59,789 bases of DNA from Desulfocapsa sp. Lineage in GTDB: Bacteria; Desulfobacterota; Desulfobulbia; Desulfobulbales; Desulfocapsaceae. The notes beneath the pieces are model-generated. The model was not told the origin of the DNA and ran no database searches. It was given only the letters and a program-made list of their open reading frames with translations. Shown here one piece after another: positions 9,402 through 18,508 of this stretch. The stretch covers positions 2,323-62,111 of the forward strand of contig JAESPV010000026.1 in the NCBI GenBank assembly GCA_016765495.1, in the 5' to 3' direction. How positions within the stretch are numbered: position 1 is the stretch's first letter; each line of letters starts with the position of its first letter. The position numbers and the translations under genes are program-made.

Positions 9402-10490
9402 TTACTTCAAAAATCCATCGATCAACTTAGAGACAATCTGCTGAGCAGCCTTTCCATTTCCATACATCATCCGAGTATCATAGCTGTGTTCCCATGGAAT
9501 ATCCTGCCATGCTTTAACTATTTTTCCGGTATTCGCTCCGGCTAATCGATTCACACCAACTTCAAGTAATTCAACCCATTCAGTTTCTTCCCTCAAGGTA
9601 ATGCAGGATTTACCAAAGAAACTGGCTTCTTTCTGTAATCCTCCACTATCTGTCAATACAAGTTCACAACTATTGATTAGATATAGCATAACAAGGTAAC
9701 TTACCGGTTCAACGATATGAATGTATCCCGGATCTATTTCAATGTCACTTTTCTGCAATTTTTTTCTAGTACGTGGGTGAAGGGGAAGTACAACAGGACA
9801 ACTCCTGCCAATCTCATGAAATGCGGCGAAAATGTCTTTCAGATTCTTTTGCCTATCAGTGTTTTCAGCACGGTGCAACGTAGCTAAAATAAACTTTTCC
9901 GGCAAATCAAACGCTGGTGGACGAGAGAATTGTTCAAAATAAAGAGATGCATCCAGCATCACATCACCAACCTGATAAACGTCAACCTCATATGTTTTTT
10001 TTCCCACACCGATGCCTTCAGCGACAAGATTCTTAATAGCTGAATCAGTAGGACAAAACAGTACGCTAGATACATGATCAGTTACTATGCGATTAATCTC
10101 TTCGGGCATTCTTCTGTTAAACGATCTTAAGCCGGCTTCAACATGGGCAACAGGTATGTGCAATTTGCTTGCAGCAAGAGCACCTGCCAATGTTGAATTA
10201 GTATCACCATAAACCAACATGCAATCAGGTTGTTCCTTCAATAAAACTGATTCAATCTTTTCAAGCATCCTCCCTGTCATCGCACCATGACCTGAACCGT
10301 TGACATCCAAGAGATAGTCAGGCTCCGGTATCTTCATTTCCTGAAAAAAGACATCACTCATATTGGGATCATAATGCTGCCCGGTATGCACAATAACTTC
10401 ATTTATCTGCCCGTTTTCAGCAATGGCTCTTGAAACAACCGCGGCCTTCACAAATTGAGGCCGCGCACCAACGATAGTTATAATTTTCAT
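9402..10490 (-). CDS. wecB: UDP-N-acetylglucosamine 2-epimerase (non-hydrolysing), copy 1
   Basis: The 362-residue product starts MKIITIVGARPQFVKAA at the ATG at 10490; a longer open frame to 10658 only runs back into the neighbouring glycosyltransferase. Diagnostic motifs are GARPQ, HTGQHYD, VYGDTNST, HVEAGLRS, RMPEEINR, TLHRAENTD and TDSGGLQKEA, so the UDP-binding and catalytic residues of the family are present. It interconverts UDP-GlcNAc and UDP-ManNAc. No UDP-ManNAc dehydrogenase (WecC) is in the window, so ManNAc may be used directly or oxidised by an enzyme coded elsewhere. A diverged second copy is at 30145-31287. Confidence 0.95.
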   Translation of the reverse strand: MKIITIVGARPQFVKAAVVSRAIAENGQINEVIVHTGQHYDPNMSDVFFQEMKIPEPDYLLDVNGSGHGAMTGRMLEKIESVLLKEQPDCMLVYGDTNSTLAGALAASKLHIPVAHVEAGLRSFNRRMPEEINRIVTDHVSSVLFCPTDSAIKNLVAEGIGVGKKTYEVDVYQVGDVMLDASLYFEQFSRPPAFDLPEKFILATLHRAENTDRQKNLKDIFAAFHEIGRSCPVVLPLHPRTRKKLQKSDIEIDPGYIHIVEPVSYLVMLYLINSCELVLTDSGGLQKEASFFGKSCITLREETEWVELLEVGVNRLAGANTGKIVKAWQDIPWEHSYDTRMMYGNGKAAQQIVSKLIDGFLK

Positions 10491-10506
10491 AGTACTGATT
10501 ATCTGT

Positions 10507-11754
10507 TTATTGAGTAAAATTGGAGAGGTTACGATATAATTTTTTAATGATTTCCCCTTCACACTGCCAATTAATTGTTTTTCCAGCCTTTTCGACGGAT
10601 CGCCTAAAACCCTCCAACTTTTCCGTATCAGAAAAGAATTGCTCCACAAGACATGCAACTTGCGCAGCTTCTGCAGTGTCCCCTACGACTCCTAAACCAT
10701 TATTCAAAACAAAAGTCCTTATCTCTGGTAAATCAGTGGCAATAATAGGAATTCCAGCAGCAATGAATTCGAACAATTTATTCGGAGTACAATAATAGTT
10801 ATTCAGACAGGTTGATTGATAAGGAATAATACCAACATCTGCAGATGCGGTATATTGCAGCAGTTCTCTTTGGGGAACTGCTGGATGAAAATGCACTTGC
10901 CGTTCGCCCCCTATTCTCCGACATAGACGCTGCAATGAAGCTCCAGCAGCACCATCACCTAAAATAACAAGGTGTAAACCGGGCAAAGAAATATGTTCCA
11001 TAGCACATATTAAGGTTTCGATATTACGTCCTGCACTTAATCCTCCCTGAAACAACATTATTACAGCATCATCCACTAAGGAAAACCGGTCATGAAATAA
11101 TTTCTGTTGTTTCACCAGTTTCCTTTCAGGTAATAATTCACAATTATGAACTACTTCAACCCTGGAAAGAGAATAACGTTGTTCCAATTCTCTGGCAATT
11201 GATCCGTTTACAGTGATAACAATATCAAAAGAAGGCATGTGTGTTTTTTCGATATTCATCCACATTTGTTTTTCAAATCTGCTCAACTCCTGTTCCACAA
11301 ATAATTCATGACTATCATAGACCAGTTTCCCACCATGATAGTCTGCCGCAGCAACAGCAACAGGCATCATAGGTAAATCATGAGCAACATACACATCAGC
11401 TTTGTATTTTTTAATTTCCTGAGAAAACAGACGAGTATAAAAAGATTCCGGCTTACGTATATATTTCCACACAATAGCTTTTGAATACCGAACAATCATT
11501 CCATTCTGCGGAAACAATTTAAGTAACAACCGTGCTCCTGACAGAATAAAGGAATCTCCTGAGACAGAACCGCTGCCCCCAGTTTGAAGACGAACCACAT
11601 AATCAGGATCATGGCGTTCATTTTCTTTGGAACACATGGCAACTATTGTCACAGTCCACCCGTCAGCCATAAGGCTTTCTGCTTCCAGAAGAATTCGCCT
11701 ATCAACCTGACGATCCATGGTAAACATAACGATGCTGCCATGGGAATTATTCAT
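10507..11754 (-). CDS. Glycosyltransferase family 4
   Basis: A 415-residue two-domain GT-B enzyme. The start is the ATG at 11754, which overlaps the end of the upstream asnB (GATGAATAA context) and has a good AGGAG site 7 bases upstream. A longer open frame to 11811 lies inside asnB and is unlikely. Motifs include VYVAHDLPMMP, YDSHELFVEQE, MLFQGGLSAGRN and the donor-site loop TPNKLFEFIAAGIPII. It is clearly paralogous to the C-terminal half of the fusion protein at 18509-21505, sharing the HEL-xx-EQ and CTPNKLFEF blocks. The donor and acceptor sugars are unknown. Confidence 0.88.
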   Translation of the reverse strand: MNNSHGSIVMFTMDRQVDRRILLEAESLMADGWTVTIVAMCSKENERHDPDYVVRLQTGGSGSVSGDSFILSGARLLLKLFPQNGMIVRYSKAIVWKYIRKPESFYTRLFSQEIKKYKADVYVAHDLPMMPVAVAAADYHGGKLVYDSHELFVEQELSRFEKQMWMNIEKTHMPSFDIVITVNGSIARELEQRYSLSRVEVVHNCELLPERKLVKQQKLFHDRFSLVDDAVIMLFQGGLSAGRNIETLICAMEHISLPGLHLVILGDGAAGASLQRLCRRIGGERQVHFHPAVPQRELLQYTASADVGIIPYQSTCLNNYYCTPNKLFEFIAAGIPIIATDLPEIRTFVLNNGLGVVGDTAEAAQVACLVEQFFSDTEKLEGFRRSVEKAGKTINWQCEGEIIKKLYRNLSNFTQ

Positions 11755-13633
11755 CAATAAACTCCTGAAACCACAATTCCAGGCACAAAGCTCCCCACAC
11801 TGCTCTGCCAAAAGATTGTTCTTTGAATATTGTCTCTTCCAACTTTACAGTATTGAAAATTCCACGCTGAACAGCACGATCCCCAAGTAAAATATCCTGA
11901 ACAAATTCTTTTAATTCCGACTTATACCACTGTTGCAGAGGAACAGGGAATCCCATTTTGTCTTTTCGTTCCAGTATCTGATCCGGAATAATATGTTTTA
12001 TTGCTTTCTTAAACAGATGTTTTGGTTCACCATTTTTAAATTTTATCGTTGTAGGTACATGAGCAATAAATTCACAAATGCGATGATCGAGCAACGGTAC
12101 TCTCGATTCAATTCCCCAGGCCATACTCGTTCGGTCTTCAACATGCAGAAGCGCTGGAAGGTGCACTTTTAAATCAAAATAGAGCATTCGATTCAGAAAC
12201 GAAGTGGCATCCGAACCTAGAAATATTTCATTAAATTTGGCTTTAACATTTTCATGACCTGTGAAAACATCACTATTAAAAATTTCCTTACTTGCAGCCG
12301 AGCGATCCATTAAACGGAAATATCGTTCTTCCATTGGTTCGAAAAGACCTTGCTGCCAGAACGTTCGCAATAGTGGAATATATTGCTGTAACATTGGCAA
12401 ACTGGGTATAATTGATGAAAGAGTGGCTGCATATTTTGCGGTCTCAGATGTTTTTTCAATGGCTCCCTTTAAACACTCTTCAAGGTAGCCAACAAGATAT
12501 CGGGCATATCCGGAAAATATTTCATCTCCACCCTGTCCGCCCAATACAACTTTCACATTTTCAGAAGCAAGTTTTGACACCATAAACTGTGGGAAAACAC
12601 CGGGACCGGCAGCGGGTTCATCCATATGAAAAATAATCTTTGGCAACAATTTCAGGAAATCAGATGCTGTTGGCTCTGTCAAATGAGGTATTGCACCAAT
12701 ATCCCGCGCCACAATATCAGCATATTCTGTTTCATTAAACTCCTTCCCCTCGGAGAATGCACCGGTAAAGGTATGAATAGCCTCTCCACTTCCGTAATAT
12801 GAAGATGCCAGACAGGCGATAGTGCTGGAATCAAGCCCACCTGACAGGTGGGTTCCCAGGGGAACATCTGAACGAAGTCTTATCTTGACAGCATCTTTCA
12901 ATAACAGACGTAAGTGATCAACAAAATACTCCTCTGTATGCTCCACATCCGGCTCAAAGGAAATATCCCAATATTTATCCAAAGATACCACGCGCCCATT
13001 CCCTTCAACTGTCATCCGGTGACCAGGTAAAAGCTTTTTAATTCCAGCAAACAGCGTATTATCTGAAACCGGCGCCTGAAAAGTCAAATATTCCTGCAAT
13101 GCTTCCCTGTCAACATCCCTGCCAATTATACTTGTAGCAAGCAATGCTTTTATTTCTGAGGCAAAAAGAAAACTGTTTCGCTGTTGCCAATAATAAAATG
13201 GCTTTACTCCCAACCGATCTCTGGCACAAAACAATCTTTGTTTAGTACCGTCCCAAATGGCAAAAGCAAACATCCCTATAAACTTATGCACACATTCTTC
13301 GCCATACTCTTCATAGGCATGCAAAATAACTTCAGTATCTGAATGTGTTCTGAAACGATGCCCTTTCTGACGTAAAACGGAAGCCAACTCCAGATAGTTA
13401 TATATGCAACCATTAAAGGTAATCCATATTTTCTGGTCTTCGTTTGGCAGCGGTTGTTTTCCACCTTCAATGTCAATAATGGCAAGACGCTTATGACCTA
13501 GAGTACACTTGCGGGTGTCATCCTGGTAGATATCCTGACCATCAGGCCCACGATGATCTATTGCTTTGAGCATATTTGCTACGTTGGCAACCTGATCAAG
13601 TTCATCTGATAATATTCCGGTAATTCCACACAT
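11747..13633 (-). CDS. asnB: Asparagine synthase (glutamine-hydrolysing) homologue 2
   Basis: This 628-residue class II amidotransferase/ATP-dependent synthetase starts MCGITGI with Cys2. It has HRGPDGQD, GHKRLAIIDI, the PP-loop SGGLDSST, GGQGGDEIFSGYARY, and a C-terminal ERKDKMGFPVPL. One oddity: the usual NGEIYNY glutamine-pocket motif reads NGCIYNY, so the conserved Glu is Cys (codon TGC, near 13407). It lies directly downstream of the C5-epimerase-like pair and is translationally coupled to the glycosyltransferase that follows. A role in amidating a sugar carboxylate fits the context better than a second housekeeping asparagine synthetase (inference). Confidence 0.92.
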   Translation of the reverse strand: MCGITGILSDELDQVANVANMLKAIDHRGPDGQDIYQDDTRKCTLGHKRLAIIDIEGGKQPLPNEDQKIWITFNGCIYNYLELASVLRQKGHRFRTHSDTEVILHAYEEYGEECVHKFIGMFAFAIWDGTKQRLFCARDRLGVKPFYYWQQRNSFLFASEIKALLATSIIGRDVDREALQEYLTFQAPVSDNTLFAGIKKLLPGHRMTVEGNGRVVSLDKYWDISFEPDVEHTEEYFVDHLRLLLKDAVKIRLRSDVPLGTHLSGGLDSSTIACLASSYYGSGEAIHTFTGAFSEGKEFNETEYADIVARDIGAIPHLTEPTASDFLKLLPKIIFHMDEPAAGPGVFPQFMVSKLASENVKVVLGGQGGDEIFSGYARYLVGYLEECLKGAIEKTSETAKYAATLSSIIPSLPMLQQYIPLLRTFWQQGLFEPMEERYFRLMDRSAASKEIFNSDVFTGHENVKAKFNEIFLGSDATSFLNRMLYFDLKVHLPALLHVEDRTSMAWGIESRVPLLDHRICEFIAHVPTTIKFKNGEPKHLFKKAIKHIIPDQILERKDKMGFPVPLQQWYKSELKEFVQDILLGDRAVQRGIFNTVKLEETIFKEQSFGRAVWGALCLELWFQEFIDE

Positions 13634-13661
13634 ATTATTGCAACTTCTCCCATATATATCT

Positions 13662-15194
13662 TCAATATTTCTGAATCTGTGACTTTTTTACTTTTGATTC
13701 TCCACAATCCGTCCTCACACTCAGTGAATCTTCCACATTCACTTCACTGTGCATATCCAGATACCGTTGCCACCTCTCAGCGTAATGTTCAAAAACAGCA
13801 CGACCAGTCAATAAATATAGTTTTTTCAACAACTTAATGTGATACACCTGGTATTCAGAGCCAACATACCAGGCAAGATCAGAGCTTTTAACTGGAATAT
13901 AAGCTGATTTCCAGCTCTTACTTCCTGAAGTATAAATAGTCCCCTGTGACAACGTTCTGAACCCCATAAAACCACCATGGCTGACATCCTGAATCTCAAT
14001 ATTCAAAAATCCGGGACTCTGGTCAAAATAATTAATGTGGAAAAGGAAGTCAGAGATATCACTCAATGCTTCAAACTCCAACACAGGGAGCTGCATAATA
14101 ACATAGCTATTCTGGATACTCCCTCCTTTTATTGGTCCACAATGCTTTGCAGGACCACTCTGGATCCCTCTTACTGTTTTTTTATTCACCGACTCTATAT
14201 GTGTCCACTCGGTTCCTGATATTCTCCATGCACCACGAGTATCATCCAACGCTCCAACATCCAAATCAATGCGTTTTCCCCCGACAACAGTCGATAATGA
14301 GACACTATCAATCAGAACAGGGCTTTCTTGTAAATGAGGATCTGGGACAAACCTGAAAATCAATTCCCCTTTCTTAGGATTCAAATCATAACGCGACCAA
14401 TATCCCAAATCATATTTTGCCAAATGATGGATTAACGTTTCAACTCCCTGTTTACCTAAATCATAGATTTCGGTACTTCCCAGCTGCTTGCCAGCCTCCA
14501 GCAAAGTAATGGTACTGATCATATGACCATTCAGTATATGAGTAGCAGGAATAGTAGGTATTTCCTCAAAGAATAAGGCGCCGTCAATTAGTTTTGTTTG
14601 AAATCCTCCATCTTCCACGTCCATGAAGAATGGTACAGCTGCTCTTGTTGCCAAATCAGCATATTTTTCTTCACCTGTCTGTAAAAGAGCATATAAAAAG
14701 GCCTTCACAACATACGCCTGGCCAAAAGCAGAAGCCCATGGAGCCTGCGTAAGAATATCATTATACACGTTATCAAAGCGGTAATACCATATCAGGCCAT
14801 CATCACCAATACTTTCAGCCTTGTCTTCAAGCCATTTGAAAGCAGCAAATTGGTAAGGGTCGTCCAGAACCGGCTGAGGAGTAGCAATTCTGGGTATCAA
14901 CCCTTTCTCTCTTTTAATCGTTCTAAACCCTGCGGATTCCGAACCCTCCATGGCCTGCAATGCTACCTCAAAAACATTATACACTAAGGTTCCATCAGGT
15001 AAACTAGCCATGATCACATTATTCAAATCAAGGAAATGTCTGGCTAAAAGAGGAGTCTGAGCAGGTAAGGTGAGTGGTGCAGGTTTCCCCTCAGCAAAAG
15101 AAACCAAAAAAACCAAATGTATCAGCAGGTTAAAGCCAACAACCTTTTTCATTAAGAAAAAAATCCGGTGATGTGCAGGAATACCTTCCGACAT
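13662..15194 (-). CDS. Secreted D-glucuronyl C5-epimerase-like protein, copy B
   Basis: A 510-residue protein. The start overlaps the upstream stop (TAATG) with AGGAG 5 bases before it; a second Met at residue 15 begins a cleaner signal-like segment. Residues 140-270 hold an alpha/alpha-toroid region with APWASAFGQA, THILNGHM and GYWSRYDL. The C-terminus (about 449-480) has YQVYHIKLLKKLYLLTG and YAERWQRYL. These match the order of motifs at the C-terminus of animal heparosan glucuronyl C5-epimerase (YDL, then YH with Gln/Leu-rich helix, then RW-YL). Between them, residues 272-447 form an inserted beta-rich block. Epimerase activity is predicted from this motif pattern only. Confidence 0.72.
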   Translation of the reverse strand: MSEGIPAHHRIFFLMKKVVGFNLLIHLVFLVSFAEGKPAPLTLPAQTPLLARHFLDLNNVIMASLPDGTLVYNVFEVALQAMEGSESAGFRTIKREKGLIPRIATPQPVLDDPYQFAAFKWLEDKAESIGDDGLIWYYRFDNVYNDILTQAPWASAFGQAYVVKAFLYALLQTGEEKYADLATRAAVPFFMDVEDGGFQTKLIDGALFFEEIPTIPATHILNGHMISTITLLEAGKQLGSTEIYDLGKQGVETLIHHLAKYDLGYWSRYDLNPKKGELIFRFVPDPHLQESPVLIDSVSLSTVVGGKRIDLDVGALDDTRGAWRISGTEWTHIESVNKKTVRGIQSGPAKHCGPIKGGSIQNSYVIMQLPVLEFEALSDISDFLFHINYFDQSPGFLNIEIQDVSHGGFMGFRTLSQGTIYTSGSKSWKSAYIPVKSSDLAWYVGSEYQVYHIKLLKKLYLLTGRAVFEHYAERWQRYLDMHSEVNVEDSLSVRTDCGESKVKKSQIQKY

Positions 15195-16444
15195 TACTGC
15201 TCCTCTCTGGATATAACCGAATTATACTGCTCAAAATAAGCCTTCCATTTTTGTGCATATTGCCTCAGTTCATCATCCCCGGTCACTTTAAACAACTGTA
15301 ACAATTGCTGAATGACCATATTGTGGTATGCTACCCCGGTACGATGCCCAAGCAATCCAGAGGGTATTATAAATGCTATTTCTTTTGCAGATATTGGCAG
15401 CAATACTGTTTTTTCCTCTGGCCATGATACAAACATTTTATACTGGCTGGAAAAACTGTTCTTGAATTGTATTTTTAAACCTTCAGCCAAATTTATATCT
15501 CTTAAGTCAGGTGGGATAACAAGTTGCGCAGCAAACATGGTGACATCTTTCCTGTGAAAAGAAGTTCCCTCAATACTTTTAAAGTTAGAATTCTCTACAC
15601 GTTGAAACTTTAATGGAATATGAACTCCACTTATGGATGCTGTAATTTCTGGTAAAAGAACCTGTTTTGGCACAATCAAAAATAGTTTCTGCACGTCTAT
15701 TGCCGTCATTAAAAGATCATATTTAGACCAATATCCTGTATCAAAATGAACTAACAAATACTTTAGACCCTCAATACCTTCATCAAAAAGATGATGGATA
15801 TGCTCATCTTCTGCTAATTCAAGAAACTCCCACATAGCCTGCAAAGCTGTAAGATGTCCATTAAGAATATGAGTTGGAGGATTTGAAGGCATTTCTTCGT
15901 AAAAACAACCCCTTGCCAATTTAAACCGTACACCACCATCACCAACATTTTGTTCCATTGCAACAATTGCTTTTCGTGCTGCCTCAAGATATGATTTATC
16001 CTGTGAGGCTGCATACCCTTTTAACAACGACTGTGCACCAAACCCCTGAGTTACAGCAGATACCCAGGGGGCAGCTATAAAAACACCTTCGTAACTATTA
16101 TCCCATTCGTATTCCCAATAGCCATGATCATTCTGATGTTTCACCAACCAGTTGGACATATTCAACAGGGCCGCTAAATATTTGCCTTCTCCGGTCTGTT
16201 TGTAAAGATAATCATAATAACTCGCAAATTCGGCTACAACCAATGGATGATAGACAACACCAAGAGTTCCGCCAAAATCACGCATGGGAATCCCGTTCTT
16301 GTCAAACGGTCCATAAGTAGTATATTTGTCCGGTAGAGGACAGACTAGAGTGGCTTCTTTACAAAAAGAAATCGCTGCCGACCCAAAAATTACAAATATT
16401 ACCACCAGCAACAACTTAAAACTATTAACAAATGTTTCCAGCAC
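15194..16444 (-). CDS. Secreted D-glucuronyl C5-epimerase-like protein, copy A
   Basis: A protein of about 416 residues, starting at GTG 16444 with a GGGGGGA run just upstream; the open frame extends to 16519. The N-terminus is a hydrophobic signal or anchor (SFKLLLVVIFVIFGSAA). It contains APWVSAVTQGFGAQSLL, THILNGHLTAL, DTGYWSKYDL (about residues 236-244) and the closing YHNMVIQQLLQLFKVTG and YAQKWKAYF blocks, the same motif series as the next gene. The DTG-YDL stretch resembles the C-terminal catalytic region of glucuronyl C5-epimerases. About 130 beta-rich residues separate YDL from YHNM. It probably acts in the periplasm on exported polymer. The substrate uronic acid is not shown by the sequence. 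Confidence 0.72.
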   Translation of the reverse strand: MLETFVNSFKLLLVVIFVIFGSAAISFCKEATLVCPLPDKYTTYGPFDKNGIPMRDFGGTLGVVYHPLVVAEFASYYDYLYKQTGEGKYLAALLNMSNWLVKHQNDHGYWEYEWDNSYEGVFIAAPWVSAVTQGFGAQSLLKGYAASQDKSYLEAARKAIVAMEQNVGDGGVRFKLARGCFYEEMPSNPPTHILNGHLTALQAMWEFLELAEDEHIHHLFDEGIEGLKYLLVHFDTGYWSKYDLLMTAIDVQKLFLIVPKQVLLPEITASISGVHIPLKFQRVENSNFKSIEGTSFHRKDVTMFAAQLVIPPDLRDINLAEGLKIQFKNSFSSQYKMFVSWPEEKTVLLPISAKEIAFIIPSGLLGHRTGVAYHNMVIQQLLQLFKVTGDDELRQYAQKWKAYFEQYNSVISREEQ

Positions 16445-16476
16445 AGAATCCCCCCACAAAAATAAGTGTAGCCCAA

Positions 16477-16501
16477 GGAACAGTACCACACCGTGTGTTC
16501 C
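16477..16501. promoter_or_regulatory. Candidate operator: nested inverted repeat between divergent genes
   Basis: The roughly 100-base gap between the GTG at 16444 (minus) and the ATG at 16546 (plus) contains GGAACA and TGTTCC arms (16477-16482 and 16496-16501) enclosing CACAC-C-GTGTG (16487-16497). This is the only divergent junction in the window, so a shared regulatory site is plausible. No convincing -35/-10 pair was seen beside it. Confidence 0.35.
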
Positions 16502-16545
16502 ATCGAACTTTCCGAACAAACCCTACTTTTACCTACAGACAACTT

Positions 16546-18447
16546 ATGAAACTGCCCTATTCACAATCACAAACTCTTTCCTACACCATTTCACGTTATC
16601 CACGTTTAACAAAAAAAAGAATCATACTAACTTACATCTTTAATGCTCTAACTGCTGCGTTTTTTTGTGTTACAGCACCTGCTGTCACTGCCACCACATT
16701 ACATGTAGAACGAGTACTGCCTGATAGTGGTGAAGTAATAGAACAGAGTAAAGCAATAAAACAGGTCAAGATCAAAAATGACACTCTCTCCACAACACAA
16801 CGAACCACAACTGTCACACTTAGCAATTCCCAAAATCAGACGCAAATATCAATGGGCGGGACGATTGATGGTGTGAACTCATACACCAGAAGAAGCAAAA
16901 TCGATCCAGTTTCAGGTGAATATTATTACTTTGATCAGATATTCCAGCCAATGGAATTGCTACGTATCACCAACACTGGAGTTGACCCGATAATAAACCC
17001 AATCCTCAAAATAAACAACTGGGGAATGGTACGATCTATCCGGGAATTATCTCAAGAAATCACTGTTACAGCAAACAACTGGGAAGAAAAGACAAAACTA
17101 TTATGGGAATTTCTTCGTAACTACAGATACGCTAACTATCCTGTTATTGGAGACGTCGGCCGTCGCCCTTTGCAACTAATCAATTCAACAGGCGGCGGAT
17201 ACTGCGGCACATGGGCTGCCGTTCTGGAAGGCATGGTGGACTCAATCGGCGGCAACAGTCGTACTATTGGTTTGAATGGCCACGTGGTAACGGAGATTTT
17301 TTACCAGAACGAATACCACCTCTTTGACCCCCATTATGAATATTTTTTTCCTGATCATAACAACTCAAGGGTGGTCTCTGTCCAACAAGCCCTTACAGAT
17401 CGTACATTACTCAACAGAACATACGGCAGCCCTTCCCGAGGAGGCTATTTTAACGCCGCCGATCTTGTGGAATACGACCTGGAACCAGAGAACATCCTCA
17501 TTTTGGACAACTATTACAAACCAGGCCAAAACTATAATTTCACTCTTTTACCTTCAGCATCCCTTCAATTCTACGGAGATACACAACGAATAAGACGTAC
17601 TCGTACTTTGGCAACAAGCAAATATTTTGATTCGTCACTCGTGGGAATGGTGAACACCCCTTTAGGGAAAGCCACAAAAATTGAACTCACCGTTCCGTCC
17701 TTTTTGCTTGGCGCAGATTTACACTTAACCGTACCAGAAGGAACATCGGTCAACTGGGCAATATCCCTGGATGGAGAACAGTGGATTCATCAGGAAGAAA
17801 CACCTGCCGGTACTCATATCATCACTCTTGATGAATGGATTGACAGGGACAGTGAACCAGAACTCTACCGGTTCTTTATCAAGATACAGGAAGAAAATAT
17901 TCAGGGAGACATTCGCAGTTATTTTCAGGTGGCACGTCAAGTATTACCAAAACTGCACCTGGGAGACAATACCATAACGCTTGAGGCTGACAGCCCTTTT
18001 GAGGTTACAGTACAATGTGATTGGCAGGAAAGCTCATTTACCCAACCACCAGCAAATATTATGACCGCAACCTTCCCCAAAAACGGTGCAACGGTTTTAC
18101 CAATTCCCGAATCAGTCTCATGGCCAACGCCAACTGACCCTGACGGAGATAGTATTGTAGATTATGAACTAATGATTTCAGAAGATCCACACTGTCGCTG
18201 GCCACTGGCACCTCAGTTCAACCCTCTCTTATCACTAACACCCAGCAAAGGAATGAACCAGTTTGATTTTGATGCAAGTTTTCTCAATGAAAGCACTGAT
18301 TACTACTGGAAAGTACGCGCCAAAGAAGCAAACGGCATATGGAGTGGCTGGAGTCCTGTTTTTACTTTTTCCACAGGAGAAATAACAAAATCATTCCCAT
18401 GGAACTTATTTATCCCTGCTATTTCCCACGATTACCAGGGAATCTGA
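16546..18447 (+). CDS. Secreted transglutaminase-like protein with C-terminal Fn3-like domain
   Basis: A 633-residue plus-strand protein if started at ATG 16546; the open frame reaches back to 16432 but would overlap the divergent gene. A long positively charged N-region and a hydrophobic segment (residues 25-47) look like a signal peptide. The middle holds a transglutaminase-like Cys-His-Asp triad: GGGYCGTW (Cys about 220), LNGHVVTEIF (His about 246) and HLFDPHYE (Asp about 261). The last 100 residues (SWPTPTDPDGDSIVDYEL to WSGWSPVFTF) resemble a fibronectin type III fold. Such proteins may be cysteine peptidases, transglutaminases or amidases. It is the lone plus-strand gene, divergent from the C5-epimerase pair and convergent with the next gene. 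Confidence 0.75.
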   Translation: MKLPYSQSQTLSYTISRYPRLTKKRIILTYIFNALTAAFFCVTAPAVTATTLHVERVLPDSGEVIEQSKAIKQVKIKNDTLSTTQRTTTVTLSNSQNQTQISMGGTIDGVNSYTRRSKIDPVSGEYYYFDQIFQPMELLRITNTGVDPIINPILKINNWGMVRSIRELSQEITVTANNWEEKTKLLWEFLRNYRYANYPVIGDVGRRPLQLINSTGGGYCGTWAAVLEGMVDSIGGNSRTIGLNGHVVTEIFYQNEYHLFDPHYEYFFPDHNNSRVVSVQQALTDRTLLNRTYGSPSRGGYFNAADLVEYDLEPENILILDNYYKPGQNYNFTLLPSASLQFYGDTQRIRRTRTLATSKYFDSSLVGMVNTPLGKATKIELTVPSFLLGADLHLTVPEGTSVNWAISLDGEQWIHQEETPAGTHIITLDEWIDRDSEPELYRFFIKIQEENIQGDIRSYFQVARQVLPKLHLGDNTITLEADSPFEVTVQCDWQESSFTQPPANIMTATFPKNGATVLPIPESVSWPTPTDPDGDSIVDYELMISEDPHCRWPLAPQFNPLLSLTPSKGMNQFDFDASFLNESTDYYWKVRAKEANGIWSGWSPVFTFSTGEITKSFPWNLFIPAISHDYQGI

Positions 18448-18508
18448 TTTCACTTATTCCGGTCCAGGATGTAATGCCGTTTGGGAACTAAATAACCATA
18501 TTATTTGT

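Noticed and set aside
10491..10658. N-terminal extension of wecB copy 1.
   Set aside because: The extension overlaps the end of the upstream glycosyltransferase and precedes the strongly conserved MKIITIVGARPQ start of the family.
16432..16545. Longer N-terminus of the transglutaminase-like protein and of the divergent epimerase-like protein.
   Set aside because: Both extensions would overlap each other on opposite strands across a palindromic site; internal starts give normal signal peptides.
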